Positions 52,362-61,308 of a stretch of 64,000 nt of DNA are shown piece after piece. The notes beneath the pieces are model-generated. The model worked only from the letters and a program-made list of their open reading frames with translations. It did not search any database and was not told the origin of the DNA. The stretch lies in contig NZ_JAFAIX010000010.1 of the NCBI RefSeq assembly GCF_019236475.1, positions 1 to 64,000 on the forward strand, read 5' to 3'. The position numbers and the translations under genes are program-made. Numbering within the stretch: position 1 is the first letter of the stretch; each line of letters begins with the position of its first letter. The DNA is from Chitinophaga sp. (GTDB lineage: Bacteria > Bacteroidota > Bacteroidia > Chitinophagales > Chitinophagaceae).

Positions 52362-53609
52362 ATGAAAGTGCTGCACACTGCCGACTGGCATATCGGTCAG
52401 TTATTCCACGAATACGATCGTACTTATGAGCATCAGCAGTTCCTAGACTGGCTGTTGCAAACACTTATAAACGAAAAAATTGATGTATTGCTGATCAGTG
52501 GCGATGTATTCGATGTGTCGAATCCTGCTGCTAGTGCGGTCAGAATGCTATATACCTTCCTGGCCAATGCTGCCAGGAATAATCCTGCGCTGCAAATCAT
52601 CATGACGGCCGGCAACCACGACTCTGCTGCGCGACTCGAATCGCCAAAACCATTACTGGAATCTTCCAATATCCATATCATCGGGGTGGTAGAAAGAGAT
52701 GCTTTCGGCAATATCGATTATGATAAACTGACGATCCCCATCAAGGATACAACTGGAAACCCAGTAGCCTGGTGTTTGGCGGTACCTTTCCTGCGCATGG
52801 GTGATTATCCGGAAGTAGCCAGCAGCGATAATCCTTATACAGCGGGTGTTGCCGCGATGTATGAGCAGGTATATCAACATGTGCTGCAATACAGAAAAGC
52901 AGGTCAACCTATTATCGCTATGGGCCATATGCATACACAACAGGCCGAAATTACAGAACTAGATAAAACAGAAAGACTCATCATGGGTGGCGTGGAATGC
53001 GTTTCCACAGATGCATTTCATGAAGATATCAAATATGTAGCCCTTGGGCATATTCATAAATCACAGCGCATTGGCGGCAAGGAACATATCCGTTATAGCG
53101 GAAGTCCACTACCGATGTCGTTTTCGGAGTTTAACTATCGTCACCAGGTAATTCTATTTAACCTGGAAGGAGAGGGCATTTCGGCGCCCACTACCTTGGA
53201 AGTGCCGGTGTCTGTTGGGTTACAGCGTATCCCAAGTGTGCATAGTAATTTGTCTGAAGTCCTAATGGCATTGGAGAAATTACCCGCAAATGGAGCGGAA
53301 ACGGACATTCCCGCTCCCTACCTGGAAGTTCGGGTATTATTGGAAGGGCCTGAACCTGCACTGCGACATAAAATCGAATCTACCCTTCAAGGTAAACATA
53401 TCCGGCTGGCAAAAATTGATGTGAAATATACAAATGGCCATTCCTCAGTGGATGCACCGGAAACCATTGCTGGTAGCAACTTACAAGAGTTGCAACCACA
53501 GGATATTTTCGCAAAAGCTTACCAGGTGAAATACAATAACCCCGTTCCTGCGGAACTGTTGCAACTGTTCCATGAAGTAGCACAGGAAGTTAACCATACT
53601 GACAACTAG
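52362..53609 (+). CDS. sbcD: SbcD exonuclease subunit (Mre11-type)
   Basis: A 415-residue manganese-dependent nuclease that with SbcC cuts hairpin and DNA-end structures during replication and repair. Calcineurin-like metal motifs are intact: TADWHIGQ, ISGDVFD, AGNHDS, MGHMHTQ and LGHIHKSQ, with SGSPLPMSFSE. The ATG at 52362 (MKVLHTADWHIG) matches the family start; an in-frame ATG at 52350 adds four residues. The stop is one base before the sbcC start, giving a coupled sbcDC operon. Confidence 0.95.
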   Translation: MKVLHTADWHIGQLFHEYDRTYEHQQFLDWLLQTLINEKIDVLLISGDVFDVSNPAASAVRMLYTFLANAARNNPALQIIMTAGNHDSAARLESPKPLLESSNIHIIGVVERDAFGNIDYDKLTIPIKDTTGNPVAWCLAVPFLRMGDYPEVASSDNPYTAGVAAMYEQVYQHVLQYRKAGQPIIAMGHMHTQQAEITELDKTERLIMGGVECVSTDAFHEDIKYVALGHIHKSQRIGGKEHIRYSGSPLPMSFSEFNYRHQVILFNLEGEGISAPTTLEVPVSVGLQRIPSVHSNLSEVLMALEKLPANGAETDIPAPYLEVRVLLEGPEPALRHKIESTLQGKHIRLAKIDVKYTNGHSSVDAPETIAGSNLQELQPQDIFAKAYQVKYNNPVPAELLQLFHEVAQEVNHTDN

Positions 53610-53610
53610 C

Positions 53611-56600
53611 ATGAAGATTCGCGCCATACGCATAAAAAACCTGGCTTCGCTGGAAGGTACTGTGGAAATAGATTTTACGCAGGGGCCTTTGCAGAATGCC
53701 GGTATTTTCGCTATTACCGGGCCTACAGGCGCCGGCAAATCCACCATCCTGGATGCGCTTTGCCTCGCATTGTACGCCAAAACGCCCCGCTATAAACAAG
53801 CGGAGAGTGGGGTAGAAGTACAAGATGTACAAGGAGCCACCATCAGTCAAAGTGATATCCGTGGCATTCTCCGCGACGGTACTGCCGATGGCTACGCAGA
53901 AGTGGATTTCGTAGGCGTGGATACCCAACCTTATCGCGCTACTTGGAGTGTTAGGAGAGCGCGCAATAAGGCAGATGGAGCATTGCAAGCGTATGATGTC
54001 TCCCTAAAAAATATCAATACGAATACAACCGTTCCTGGTAAAAAGACAGAGCTGCAAGAGGAAATAGCCCGATTGGTAGGTCTGAACTTTGAACAGTTTA
54101 CCCGCTCCGTACTCTTGGCGCAGGGCGATTTTACAGCATTTCTCAAAGCAGGAAAAGACGAAAAAGCTTCCCTGCTGGAGAAACTGACAGGAACGACTAT
54201 TTACTCGGAAATATCTCAACGGATATATCGGAAGTCGGCCGACCAACAACAGGTGGTAAAAGAGCTGAATGCTAAGAAGGAAGGCATTCATACCTTGACC
54301 ACTGAGGAATTGGCGGCACTGCAGCAAGAGAAGGAAACGCTCGATGCTGCCATCAAAGCCACTGGAAAGCGTATAGACTCACTGGATAAGGAAATTACTT
54401 GGCATGAACGCTTAGCTGAATTAATAGAAAGCCAAGAAGCAGCGCAGCAGGCCTACGATGCTACTACGGTTGCTGTAGAACGCGCAGTACCAAGGGAACA
54501 GCAACTGGAGCAGGTGGCAAAAGTACAACCACTCCGCTCTACGGTGGATGCCTTGCAAACCATACAATCACAATTAAAAGATAAAACCCTCGAGGCAAAA
54601 ACGCTGATTACGCAGTTGGATACGCTGTTGCAGCAGAAAGTCAAGCAGCAAACCAATTTGCTGCAACTCCAAGAGAAATTAGGAAAAGTAGAACAGGAGC
54701 AGGAAAACGCGCAGCCAATGCTGAATCGCGCCAGAGCCCTGGATGTGCAACTGAATGAAAGACAAGAGCAGATTAGGCAAGCAACGGAACAATTAACGGA
54801 AGCTCAAAACCGTCTCCAGGAGCAAGAAAAAGAACTATTACAAAAAAACACGGAAGCGGAAACGCTGGCGGATGCTATAGCAGAGCTGACCAAATGGAAA
54901 ACCGATAATGCCGCTCGCCAACCCATTGCGGAACAGCAAGAACTGATTATCTCTGTGCTCCATAACGCAGGCATTAAACTCGCAGCGCTGGAGAATTATG
55001 CCGTAGAAATAGCCACCATAAAGGATCTAGTCGAGACTAGCAAAACGAAATTGGCAGATCTGAAAATTCAGCAAGCCACTATACAGGCTGCATGGCAACA
55101 GGATCAGCAGGCATATCAGCAGGATTTAAAACAACTGCAAACGAGTACTATAGCGAGTTTGGAGGAGGAAAAAAATCAGGCCGACCTGCTGGTAGAAGAT
55201 ATGTTGGCTGCGGAAGTGCATTGGAAATTGTTGTACAATTTCATGGAGGAAGCAACTACCCTGCGCGCTCAATTATTCGCTCATCGATTGGAGCTGAGCA
55301 ATAAGCAGGAGCAATTGGCTACAACTGCCACGGAGCTGGCGGTTGCAAAAGCCAAACGGGATATGGCTCTTACTGCGATGGAGAAAGCTAGCCTGGCCGC
55401 CGCCGCCGACGTGGAAAAGCTACGGCAGCAACTGACGCCTGATGAGCCTTGCCCTGTATGTGGAAGTACCAGTCACCCTTATGCCACCCATGATCCACGT
55501 TTGGATAACTTGCTATCAGCGTTGCAGTCCGATTATAATAGCGCGGAAGCAGCGTATACTGCTAGTCTTACTAAGCATAGCAATCTCCAAAAAACAACAG
55601 ATTTCCTGGGGGCCACTATTACGGACAAGGAAAAAGATTTACAGGGTAAAGAAGCCGCTATAGGCGGACATCTCCCGGCATGGGAAGCGTTTAAGATACA
55701 ACCCGCCTGCATGCAGGAACCCGCGTCGGAAAGAGCTGCTTGGCTGCGTGCACGCCTGGAAGAAGCGAAAGCAAAACAAGGCGCGTTAAAGGATAAAATA
55801 CAGGCATATCAAACCAGTAAAGCAAACCTGGATAAAAGGAAAGAGCAATTGGACCGCCAGGAAAAAGAACTCTCAGATAAAACCAATGCTATCAAGGATG
55901 AGGAGCGGCAACTGAGTTCCCAGGAAGAAAAGTTGACCCGCCTACAGCAGGATAAATCCGCCGCAGAAGCGGAGTTGGACCAGGTGCAGCAACAGTTGTC
56001 TGTCCATTTTGCATCTCCGCAATGGTTCCAGGGATGGAAGAAAAACCCGGCATCTTTTGTTAAACAGATACAGGATTTCGCAGACCGTTGGAAAAGCCAG
56101 GTAAAACAGTTGGATGAAAATATCCGTAAGCAGGATATATTACTGGAAACTATTACAGGTATTAAAAAGCAAACGGCTTATTATACGGGAGACACGAGCC
56201 AAAAGCAACAGCAGCTTACCAATCTGCAAGCCGAAGCAGCAACGTTGCAATCGCAGCGTAAAGGGATTTTCGAAGGTAAGCCTGTAACCGCTATAGAGGC
56301 GGATTTGAAGTCGGCCGTAGAGCGTGCACGTAAAACACAGGAGGAGCAAAAAGCAGCCTTGGATGTAATACTAGACGCGGAAACCCGTGCCACCACAAAG
56401 AAAGAGCAATTAGAGAAAGATCAAGAAAACCTACAAAAACAGGAACTTGATCTCCAACATAAAATCACGGGCTGGCTGGAGCAATATCATCAGCAACAAC
56501 AGGTAAGCCTCTCTGAGCCTGAACTCCACCGATTACTATCTTTCCCGCCAGAGTGGATGGAAGCCGAACGGCTGGAACTGCGTAAAATCGCAGATGCCCA

Positions 56601-57342
56601 AACACAAGCCAAATCAGTACTGGAGGAAAGAACAACGGCATGGAGTAATCACCGCCAGCAAAATTTCTCGGAGAACGGGCTGGAAGACCTGAAAGAGCGC
56701 AGACAGGCAGAAACAGATATACTACGTCATACCGGTAAGGAGTTTAATAACATCGAATTCAAACTGAAACAAGACGAAGAAAATAAAGGGCGCATAGGTT
56801 CCTTGCAGGAAGAAATAACTGCCCAGACGCAAGTCTTGGAGAACTGGCAGAAACTGAATGAAATCATTGGCTCCGCCGATGGTAAGAAATTCCGGCAAAT
56901 AGCCCAGGAATACACGCTGGACGCTTTACTCAGTCATGCAAACGTACACCTGGAGTTTTTGAATCAGCGTTATGTATTGGAACGTATCCCGAATTCCCTA
57001 GGATTACAAGTATTGGATAAAGACATGGGTAATGAAATCAGAACGGTCTACTCGCTTTCTGGTGGGGAATCCTTCTTGGTATCATTGGCCTTGGCATTAG
57101 GTCTAGCCTCTTTATCCTCCAGCAGGATGAAAGTGGAATCCCTTTTCATCGATGAAGGCTTCGGTTCCCTCGATCCAACTACCTTAAATATCGCTATGGA
57201 TGCGTTGGAACGCCTCCATAATCAGGGCCGGAAGGTGGGTGTGATTTCGCATGTGCAGGAGATGACAGAACGTATTCCTGTACAGATTAAAGTAAGCAAG
57301 ATGCAGAGTGGTAGAAGTAAAGTAGCTATCATCGGCGTATAA
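53611..57342 (+). CDS. sbcC: SbcC ATPase subunit (Rad50-type)
   Basis: A 1243-residue SMC-like ATPase, larger than most SbcC (about 1000-1050 residues), with longer coiled coils. Walker A is GPTGAGKST (about 36-44) after RIKNLASLEGTVEIDF. Long coiled coils flank the zinc hook CPVCGSTSHPY (near 612). The signature motif YSLSGGESFLVSLALALGL is near 1148 and Walker B SLFIDEGFGSLD near 1177. It partners SbcD. A GGGAGACACG copy inside the gene (56187-56196) encodes ordinary residues and is probably coincidental. Confidence 0.95.
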   Translation: MKIRAIRIKNLASLEGTVEIDFTQGPLQNAGIFAITGPTGAGKSTILDALCLALYAKTPRYKQAESGVEVQDVQGATISQSDIRGILRDGTADGYAEVDFVGVDTQPYRATWSVRRARNKADGALQAYDVSLKNINTNTTVPGKKTELQEEIARLVGLNFEQFTRSVLLAQGDFTAFLKAGKDEKASLLEKLTGTTIYSEISQRIYRKSADQQQVVKELNAKKEGIHTLTTEELAALQQEKETLDAAIKATGKRIDSLDKEITWHERLAELIESQEAAQQAYDATTVAVERAVPREQQLEQVAKVQPLRSTVDALQTIQSQLKDKTLEAKTLITQLDTLLQQKVKQQTNLLQLQEKLGKVEQEQENAQPMLNRARALDVQLNERQEQIRQATEQLTEAQNRLQEQEKELLQKNTEAETLADAIAELTKWKTDNAARQPIAEQQELIISVLHNAGIKLAALENYAVEIATIKDLVETSKTKLADLKIQQATIQAAWQQDQQAYQQDLKQLQTSTIASLEEEKNQADLLVEDMLAAEVHWKLLYNFMEEATTLRAQLFAHRLELSNKQEQLATTATELAVAKAKRDMALTAMEKASLAAAADVEKLRQQLTPDEPCPVCGSTSHPYATHDPRLDNLLSALQSDYNSAEAAYTASLTKHSNLQKTTDFLGATITDKEKDLQGKEAAIGGHLPAWEAFKIQPACMQEPASERAAWLRARLEEAKAKQGALKDKIQAYQTSKANLDKRKEQLDRQEKELSDKTNAIKDEERQLSSQEEKLTRLQQDKSAAEAELDQVQQQLSVHFASPQWFQGWKKNPASFVKQIQDFADRWKSQVKQLDENIRKQDILLETITGIKKQTAYYTGDTSQKQQQLTNLQAEAATLQSQRKGIFEGKPVTAIEADLKSAVERARKTQEEQKAALDVILDAETRATTKKEQLEKDQENLQKQELDLQHKITGWLEQYHQQQQVSLSEPELHRLLSFPPEWMEAERLELRKIADAQTQAKSVLEERTTAWSNHRQQNFSENGLEDLKERRQAETDILRHTGKEFNNIEFKLKQDEENKGRIGSLQEEITAQTQVLENWQKLNEIIGSADGKKFRQIAQEYTLDALLSHANVHLEFLNQRYVLERIPNSLGLQVLDKDMGNEIRTVYSLSGGESFLVSLALALGLASLSSSRMKVESLFIDEGFGSLDPTTLNIAMDALERLHNQGRKVGVISHVQEMTERIPVQIKVSKMQSGRSKVAIIGV

Positions 57343-57363
57343 ATTCTTTATGCTACATCATCC

Positions 57364-57625
57364 ATGAAAAATATTGATTATAAAGAGCTGGAAACCCCTA
57401 TCGGTACTATGTTTGCCTGTGCGGTTCCGGAGGGTATATGTCTGCTTGAATTTGCAGAACGCGAAATTTTGCAACAACAATATGCCTATCTAACTAAGAC
57501 TCCAATCGCATCGCCATTATCATTCCTTGTCATCGCCTGGTGGCATCGGATGGCGCTTTAACGGGCTATGGTGCGGTATTTGGAGGAAGCAATGGTTGCT
57601 GGACTTTGAAGAAAAACATAAATAA
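57364..57625 (+). pseudogene. ogt: Decayed ogt (methylated-DNA-[protein]-cysteine methyltransferase)
   Basis: Three fragments in three frames can be read. The first (from 57364) is the N-terminus YKELETPIGTMFACAVPEGI. The second (about 57504-57580) contains the active-site motif IPCHRLVASDGALTGYG. The third (57581-57625) is WRKQWLLDFEEKH, the usual C-terminal end, followed by TAA. About 50-60 residues of the central helical region are missing between fragments one and two, and a frameshift separates two and three. Any product would be non-functional. It sits 21 bp after sbcC and probably belonged to the same repair operon. Confidence 0.85.
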
Positions 57626-57644
57626 GATTACAAAGAAATTAAAA

Positions 57645-57676
57645 TTTGCACCTGCAAGCGAACTGGCATTAATTTG
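57645..57676 (+). promoter_or_regulatory. Candidate promoter of the His/Asp-rich secreted protein
   Basis: TTTG at 57645-57648, 20 bp, then TTAATTTG at 57669-57676, one mismatch from TAnnTTTG; start codon 29 bp downstream. Confidence 0.4.
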
Positions 57677-57705
57677 GTTGTAAGTATTTTACAAACCATA
57701 TTTTT

Positions 57706-58197
57706 ATGAAAAAGCTTGCCATCTTGGCCTGCCTCTTAGCCGGAGGTTTTTTCTGTGCGCCGGCATCTTACGCTCAGGTACGTTTCAATGTAAATGTAAA
57801 CATCGGCAATCAACCTACCTGGGGCCCTGTAGGATATGACTATGCCGAATATTATTACCTCCCAGACATCGGCGCCTATTACTATATCCCGGATCGCCAG
57901 TTTATTTACTTTGATGAGGACGCAGATGATTGGGTATTCTCCCGCAACCTACCTAGATATTACCACTACGATTTATACCGTGGTTACAAAGTAGTCATCA
58001 ATGAACCCCGGCCTTATCTCAACGATGATTATTACCGCTCACAATACAGACGCTACAAAGGATGTTATGGTAAACAAGTCATCATCCGGGATTGCAAGGA
58101 TGATCGCTACCGCCGCCATCACGACGACGATGATGATGATGACCACGGCCATGGACGCGGCCACGGTCACTGGAAGCATCATGGCGATGATGATTGA
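57706..58197 (+). CDS. Small secreted protein with His/Asp-rich tail
   Basis: A 163-residue exported protein with a signal peptide (LAILACLLAGGFFCAPASYAQ). The mature part is rich in Tyr, Asp and Arg (YDYAEYYYLPDIGAYYYIPD, DRQFIYFDEDADDWVFSRNL), and the last ~30 residues are almost only His, Asp, Gly and Arg (RHHDDDDDDDHGHGRGHGHW). The tail looks able to bind divalent metals, and similar short proteins exist in Chitinophagaceae with unknown function. No metal gene is adjacent. A clean terminator follows. Confidence 0.8.
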   Translation: MKKLAILACLLAGGFFCAPASYAQVRFNVNVNIGNQPTWGPVGYDYAEYYYLPDIGAYYYIPDRQFIYFDEDADDWVFSRNLPRYYHYDLYRGYKVVINEPRPYLNDDYYRSQYRRYKGCYGKQVIIRDCKDDRYRRHHDDDDDDDHGHGRGHGHWKHHGDDD

Positions 58198-58236
58198 TCA
58201 TACGCGCTTATTTTTCTAAACCTACATTTATATATG

Positions 58237-58260
58237 CCGCCCGGCAACGGGCGGTTTTTT
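58237..58260 (+). terminator. Intrinsic terminator
   Basis: CCGCCCG/CGGGCGG stem (58237-58243 and 58248-58254), GCAA loop, six T residues and more T-rich sequence; a textbook plus-strand terminator for the His/Asp-rich protein gene. Confidence 0.92.
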
Positions 58261-58315
58261 ATTTTATACCTGGAATAATTGTAATTTGTTGGTTGAATTT
58301 TTTCGCGAGATCATA

Positions 58316-58816
58316 ATGACACAAGATAAAACTCCCCTTATAGATAAACAGGTACTCCTGGAAAAGATGCAGATGAAAGGCGGCTGGACGTTCATTCGTC
58401 TACCGGAGATTCCTAAGAATACGAGGGCCTACTTCGGTTTACGTAAAGTGCACGGTTCGATTGATAACTACACATTGGATACTTTCTCTCTAATGCCCAG
58501 TAAAGCCGGCCTCATGATGATGGCAGTGAATGCCACGATCAGGAAGGCTATCAAAAAGGAAGCGGGGGATAAGGTGCACTTGGTGTTGTATGATAGCGAG
58601 CCCGCAGCAGCGGACGTAATTCCGGAAGACTTCCTAGATTGTCTGAAGGATGAACCAGAGGCATGGAAAGCTTTTCAAGCCATGCCAAAAGAAGAGCAGC
58701 AGCAGTGTGTAGCCTGGGTTTTGGAAACCAGTGTCACAGAGGCACGCATACAACGCATGGCAGATGCCATTAATCACCTGGCCGCTGGCCGAACTTATCT
58801 TGGAACTAAAAAATAA
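58316..58816 (+). CDS. YdeI/OmpD-associated family protein with DUF1905 domain
   Basis: A 166-residue cytosolic protein. The N-terminal ~90 residues (GGWTFIRLPEIPKNTRAYFG, VHGSIDNYTLDTFSLMPSKA, MMAVNATIRKAIKKEAGDKV) are a DUF1905 beta-barrel. The rest (IPEDFLDCLKDEPEAWKAF, MPKEEQQQCVAWVLETSVTE, RIQRMADAI) is the YdeI/OmpD-associated helical domain linked in some bacteria to bacteriocin or cationic peptide tolerance. The ATG at 58316 (MTQDKTPLIDKQ) is preferred over an in-frame TTG at 58286. It is 17 bp before the next gene. Confidence 0.88.
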   Translation: MTQDKTPLIDKQVLLEKMQMKGGWTFIRLPEIPKNTRAYFGLRKVHGSIDNYTLDTFSLMPSKAGLMMMAVNATIRKAIKKEAGDKVHLVLYDSEPAAADVIPEDFLDCLKDEPEAWKAFQAMPKEEQQQCVAWVLETSVTEARIQRMADAINHLAAGRTYLGTKK

Positions 58817-58833
58817 TACACGCATAAGCCAGC

Positions 58834-59454
58834 ATGAATACACATTGGAAGCACATGGTGTCAGCAGAGGAATTTAAGCAGCAATATGGTCATTTCTATG
58901 CCAATGAATCGGAAATGAAAGAAGGCTATAGCAAGTATGTATTACAGCGTAGCAAAGAGATACGGGCGACAGATCACTGGCAAACCGCGTCTCCCCAACA
59001 TCTGCAAAAGGAAAGCATCCGCTTTTATCATAACTATTTTCATATACGCCCTGAACTACCAGGACAAATCTACTGGCTCATACGACCAGAAAAAGACCCC
59101 GCTTCCTGGGGAAGTTTACTGGGTAACCCCAACGGCTATACGCTTCAAACGGGCTGGTGTAGGTTAATGGAAAACCGATTTTCCGTAACACTGGACAATG
59201 CATTGGGAGATCGTTGTTGCCATTTGTTTTCAATGGCTATCAACAACGCCATAGCGCCTATACCAGGAACAGGAAAAATGGAAGGTACCAAATATGACTT
59301 AGGAAGTTGTTGGGATGGAGTGACACGATTAGTGACGAAACGAGCGCCGGAGATGGATTCCCAACCAGGAAGGGTAGTACAGTTAATCACACTGCTGATG
59401 GATTATAGCGCATCTGGCAACAAAGATTTTTTATTAGCATCAGCAAAGCTATAA
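58834..59454 (+). CDS. Conserved hypothetical protein
   Basis: A 206-residue soluble protein with no recognised domain. It is rich in aromatic residues (QYGHFYANESEMKEGYSKYV, SIRFYHNYFHIRPELPGQIY) and has Cys and His in GWCRLMEN and GDRCCHLFSMAINNA. It follows the DUF1905 gene by 17 bp and probably shares its transcript. Its last codons overlap the convergent AraC gene by 6 bp. No function is offered. Confidence 0.7.
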   Translation: MNTHWKHMVSAEEFKQQYGHFYANESEMKEGYSKYVLQRSKEIRATDHWQTASPQHLQKESIRFYHNYFHIRPELPGQIYWLIRPEKDPASWGSLLGNPNGYTLQTGWCRLMENRFSVTLDNALGDRCCHLFSMAINNAIAPIPGTGKMEGTKYDLGSCWDGVTRLVTKRAPEMDSQPGRVVQLITLLMDYSASGNKDFLLASAKL

Positions 59455-60294
59455 TACCGCACTGCCACTGCGGATGTCCTTCGGATTCTGTCCACTGTAC
59501 TTTTTTACAAACTTATTGAAATGGCTGACATCCGTAAACCCAAAGTCGTGGCTGATTTCCTTTAATAAGTCGCGACTATGTTTTAACCTGGCCTGGATCA
59601 GTTTGAATTTGTACTGTGAAATATATTCCTTCAATGAAATGCCCATTTCCCGCCGAAATAACATGCCCAAGTAGCTGGCAGATAAATGAAATTTCCCGGC
59701 AATATACGTACTGCTTAACGCCTCCGGCGATTGAATATGTGCATGTATATGATGCATAATGCCAATGGAGAGGTTGTCCGTGGAGAGGCCCGTTCCGCCA
59801 GTATCTCCGAAGATATTCCGTTTCAAGATCACCAGTACCCCTCGCAGCAGGTGTACCATTAATTCATTGGCTTGCTGATCGGACTCCTCCCATTCTCGGA
59901 TAATCATGCGGAACAATTGCTCCACTTTTTTCAGTTCTTTTTTAATCAGAATAATGGCAGACACTTCTTCATTGTTCACAATCAGTTCATCCATGAGTAG
60001 GTTCCAATCTCGTCGCTCTTTGCTTTCCGTATCCCCACTAAGGTAGATAGGAAGAAATTTTATCACGCTGAACTCTGTCTCTTCATGCACCACAAACTTA
60101 TGTTGATCCTGCGGCGCCAGGAGGAATAAGGCTTTATCACTGTACTCCGTGCGGGCATTGTTCAGTACATGCATCCCTTTACCAGCATGTATAAACACCA
60201 ACTCGTAATGGTTGTGATTATGCGTAGGGAAGGGCCATTGTCCGGTGGTGAAATGGCGGATGAAAATCGGGTCAAACTGCACATAGCGCTCCAT
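59449..60294 (-). CDS. AraC-family transcriptional regulator with cupin sensor
   Basis: A 281-residue regulator. The N-terminal cupin reads PTHNHNHYELVFIHAGKGMH and FLLAPQDQHKFVVHEE; the C-terminal HTH_18 region reads ALSSTYIAGKFHLSASYLGM, LKEISHDFGFTDVSHFNKF and KYSGQNPKDIR. It is divergent from the decayed MFS gene that starts at 60376, which it may once have controlled. A TAAATTTG box on the minus strand at 60307-60314 is a candidate -7 element without a well-spaced -33 partner. Confidence 0.9.
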   Translation of the reverse strand: MERYVQFDPIFIRHFTTGQWPFPTHNHNHYELVFIHAGKGMHVLNNARTEYSDKALFLLAPQDQHKFVVHEETEFSVIKFLPIYLSGDTESKERRDWNLLMDELIVNNEEVSAIILIKKELKKVEQLFRMIIREWEESDQQANELMVHLLRGVLVILKRNIFGDTGGTGLSTDNLSIGIMHHIHAHIQSPEALSSTYIAGKFHLSASYLGMLFRREMGISLKEYISQYKFKLIQARLKHSRDLLKEISHDFGFTDVSHFNKFVKKYSGQNPKDIRSGSAVL

Positions 60295-60375
60295 AATCGT
60301 TTTTTACAAATTTATAATCAAATATTACAAATTCCACCCACCAGGGCGGACTAGTTTTGCAAATAAAAAAAGACA

Positions 60376-60851
60376 ATGGAATTAGCGCTTGGGAGGAAAG
60401 AAGCCCTGGGAATACCTGTGATGGTGGCATCTGCAGGGATTATTGTGGCCAATCTCTATTATAATCAGCCCATCTTACACAATATAGCACAATCTATTCA
60501 TGCGTCTGAAAGCAGTATTGGGAAAATGTCGATGATGGCGCAACTAGGATATGGCCTCGGCATGTTATTCTTGGTGCCCTTGGGGGATAAAATGAACTGA
60601 AAAAATCTCATCATCAGTACGAGTATACTGTTGGCAGTCACCTTACTACTCACCACTACGGCGCATACCGCCAATGCCTGAGTTTCTTCACATTCGGTGT
60701 TTTCTGTTCTTTCTGGACTACCCTTACTTTCCATTTAAGTGAAGCGCCCACCTGGCAAATGCTTGTCTGGAGTATCATTGCACTGGTGATTGTATTTATT
60801 TCCCAACGAAATAGCAGAAAAAACGATACTGTATTAAAAGGCCGAAATTGA
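60376..60851 (+). pseudogene. Decayed MFS transporter
   Basis: The first ~74 residues (GIPVMVASAGIIVANLYYNQ, MMAQLGYGLGMLFLVPLGDK) are a normal N-terminus of an MFS transporter. A TGA at 60598 interrupts the frame, which then continues KNLIISTSILLAVTLLL to a second stop at 60678-60680. A different frame from 60684 (FFTFGVFCSFWTTLTFHLSE, WSIIALVIVFISQR) gives an MFS-like mid fragment and tail ending at 60851. Most of the twelve-helix core is deleted. The 3' end runs directly into the palindromic repeat at 60837, suggesting that the repeat or a deletion broke the gene. Confidence 0.82.
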
Positions 60852-60916
60852 CGTCGCAGAAGTCAATTTCAGCCTTTTATCTTTTTTGTTGTCCATGCCC
60901 AACGGGCAAGGACAAC
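60837..60916 (-). repeat. Two-hairpin palindromic element, inverted relative to the copy at 45175
   Basis: Hairpin 1 (60837-60878) pairs AAAAGGC-GAAATTGAC with GTCAATTTC-GCCTTTT around GTCGCAGAA. Hairpin 2 (60888-60916) pairs GTTGTCCATGCCC with GGGCAAGGACAAC (one mismatch) around AAC. Reading the complement gives the same order, loops and core words as 45175-45263. It can also terminate transcription from the left. Confidence 0.7.
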
Positions 60917-60935
60917 AAATTGGAGCACAATGGGT

Positions 60936-61295
60936 TTATTCAGATAAGATTTCTACTTCTTCAGGCACTACAAACAATAGGGTAGCGCCATTAGGACTAT
61001 ACACGGCATGCTTGAACCCTGGCGGTGTATACAGGTAGTCGCCTTGTTGGAGGGTGGTACCTTCTACCAATGCTTCCCCTTCTAGTACAAAGATTTCTTC
61101 TCCGGCAGGATGGTTATGATAAGGATATTTTGCACCTGCGTCGAATTTCAGGAGAATTGTTTTGGAACGGCCACTCGCCTCATCATAGCGTAATGATTTA
61201 ACATAAATGCCGTTATAGTTTACGCCTTTTTCGATCAATGGTTCCCAGGTAGTGTGGTTACTTTTGGTGATGTAGTGATGGATGTCTGTTTTCAT
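60936..61295 (-). CDS. Cupin-domain protein (ChrR-like)
   Basis: A 119-residue single-domain cupin. The metal-site motifs are YPYHNHPAGEEIFVLEGEA (H-x-H...E) and the second-strand GDYLYTPPGFKHAVYSPNG, both intact. ChrR-type cupins bind Zn or Mn and may act as sensors or small enzymes. The ATG at 61295 is chosen; the frame extends upstream through the neighbouring gene to 61445 with unrelated residues. It lies 13 bp after DoxX. Confidence 0.88.
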   Translation of the reverse strand: MKTDIHHYITKSNHTTWEPLIEKGVNYNGIYVKSLRYDEASGRSKTILLKFDAGAKYPYHNHPAGEEIFVLEGEALVEGTTLQQGDYLYTPPGFKHAVYSPNGATLLFVVPEEVEILSE

Positions 61296-61308
61296 AATAT
61301 ATGTTTTT

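Noticed and set aside
56187..56196. GGGAGACACG inside sbcC as a functional element
   Set aside because: It lies in a coding coiled-coil region in frame; one chance copy cannot be excluded, so it is counted but not given its own feature.
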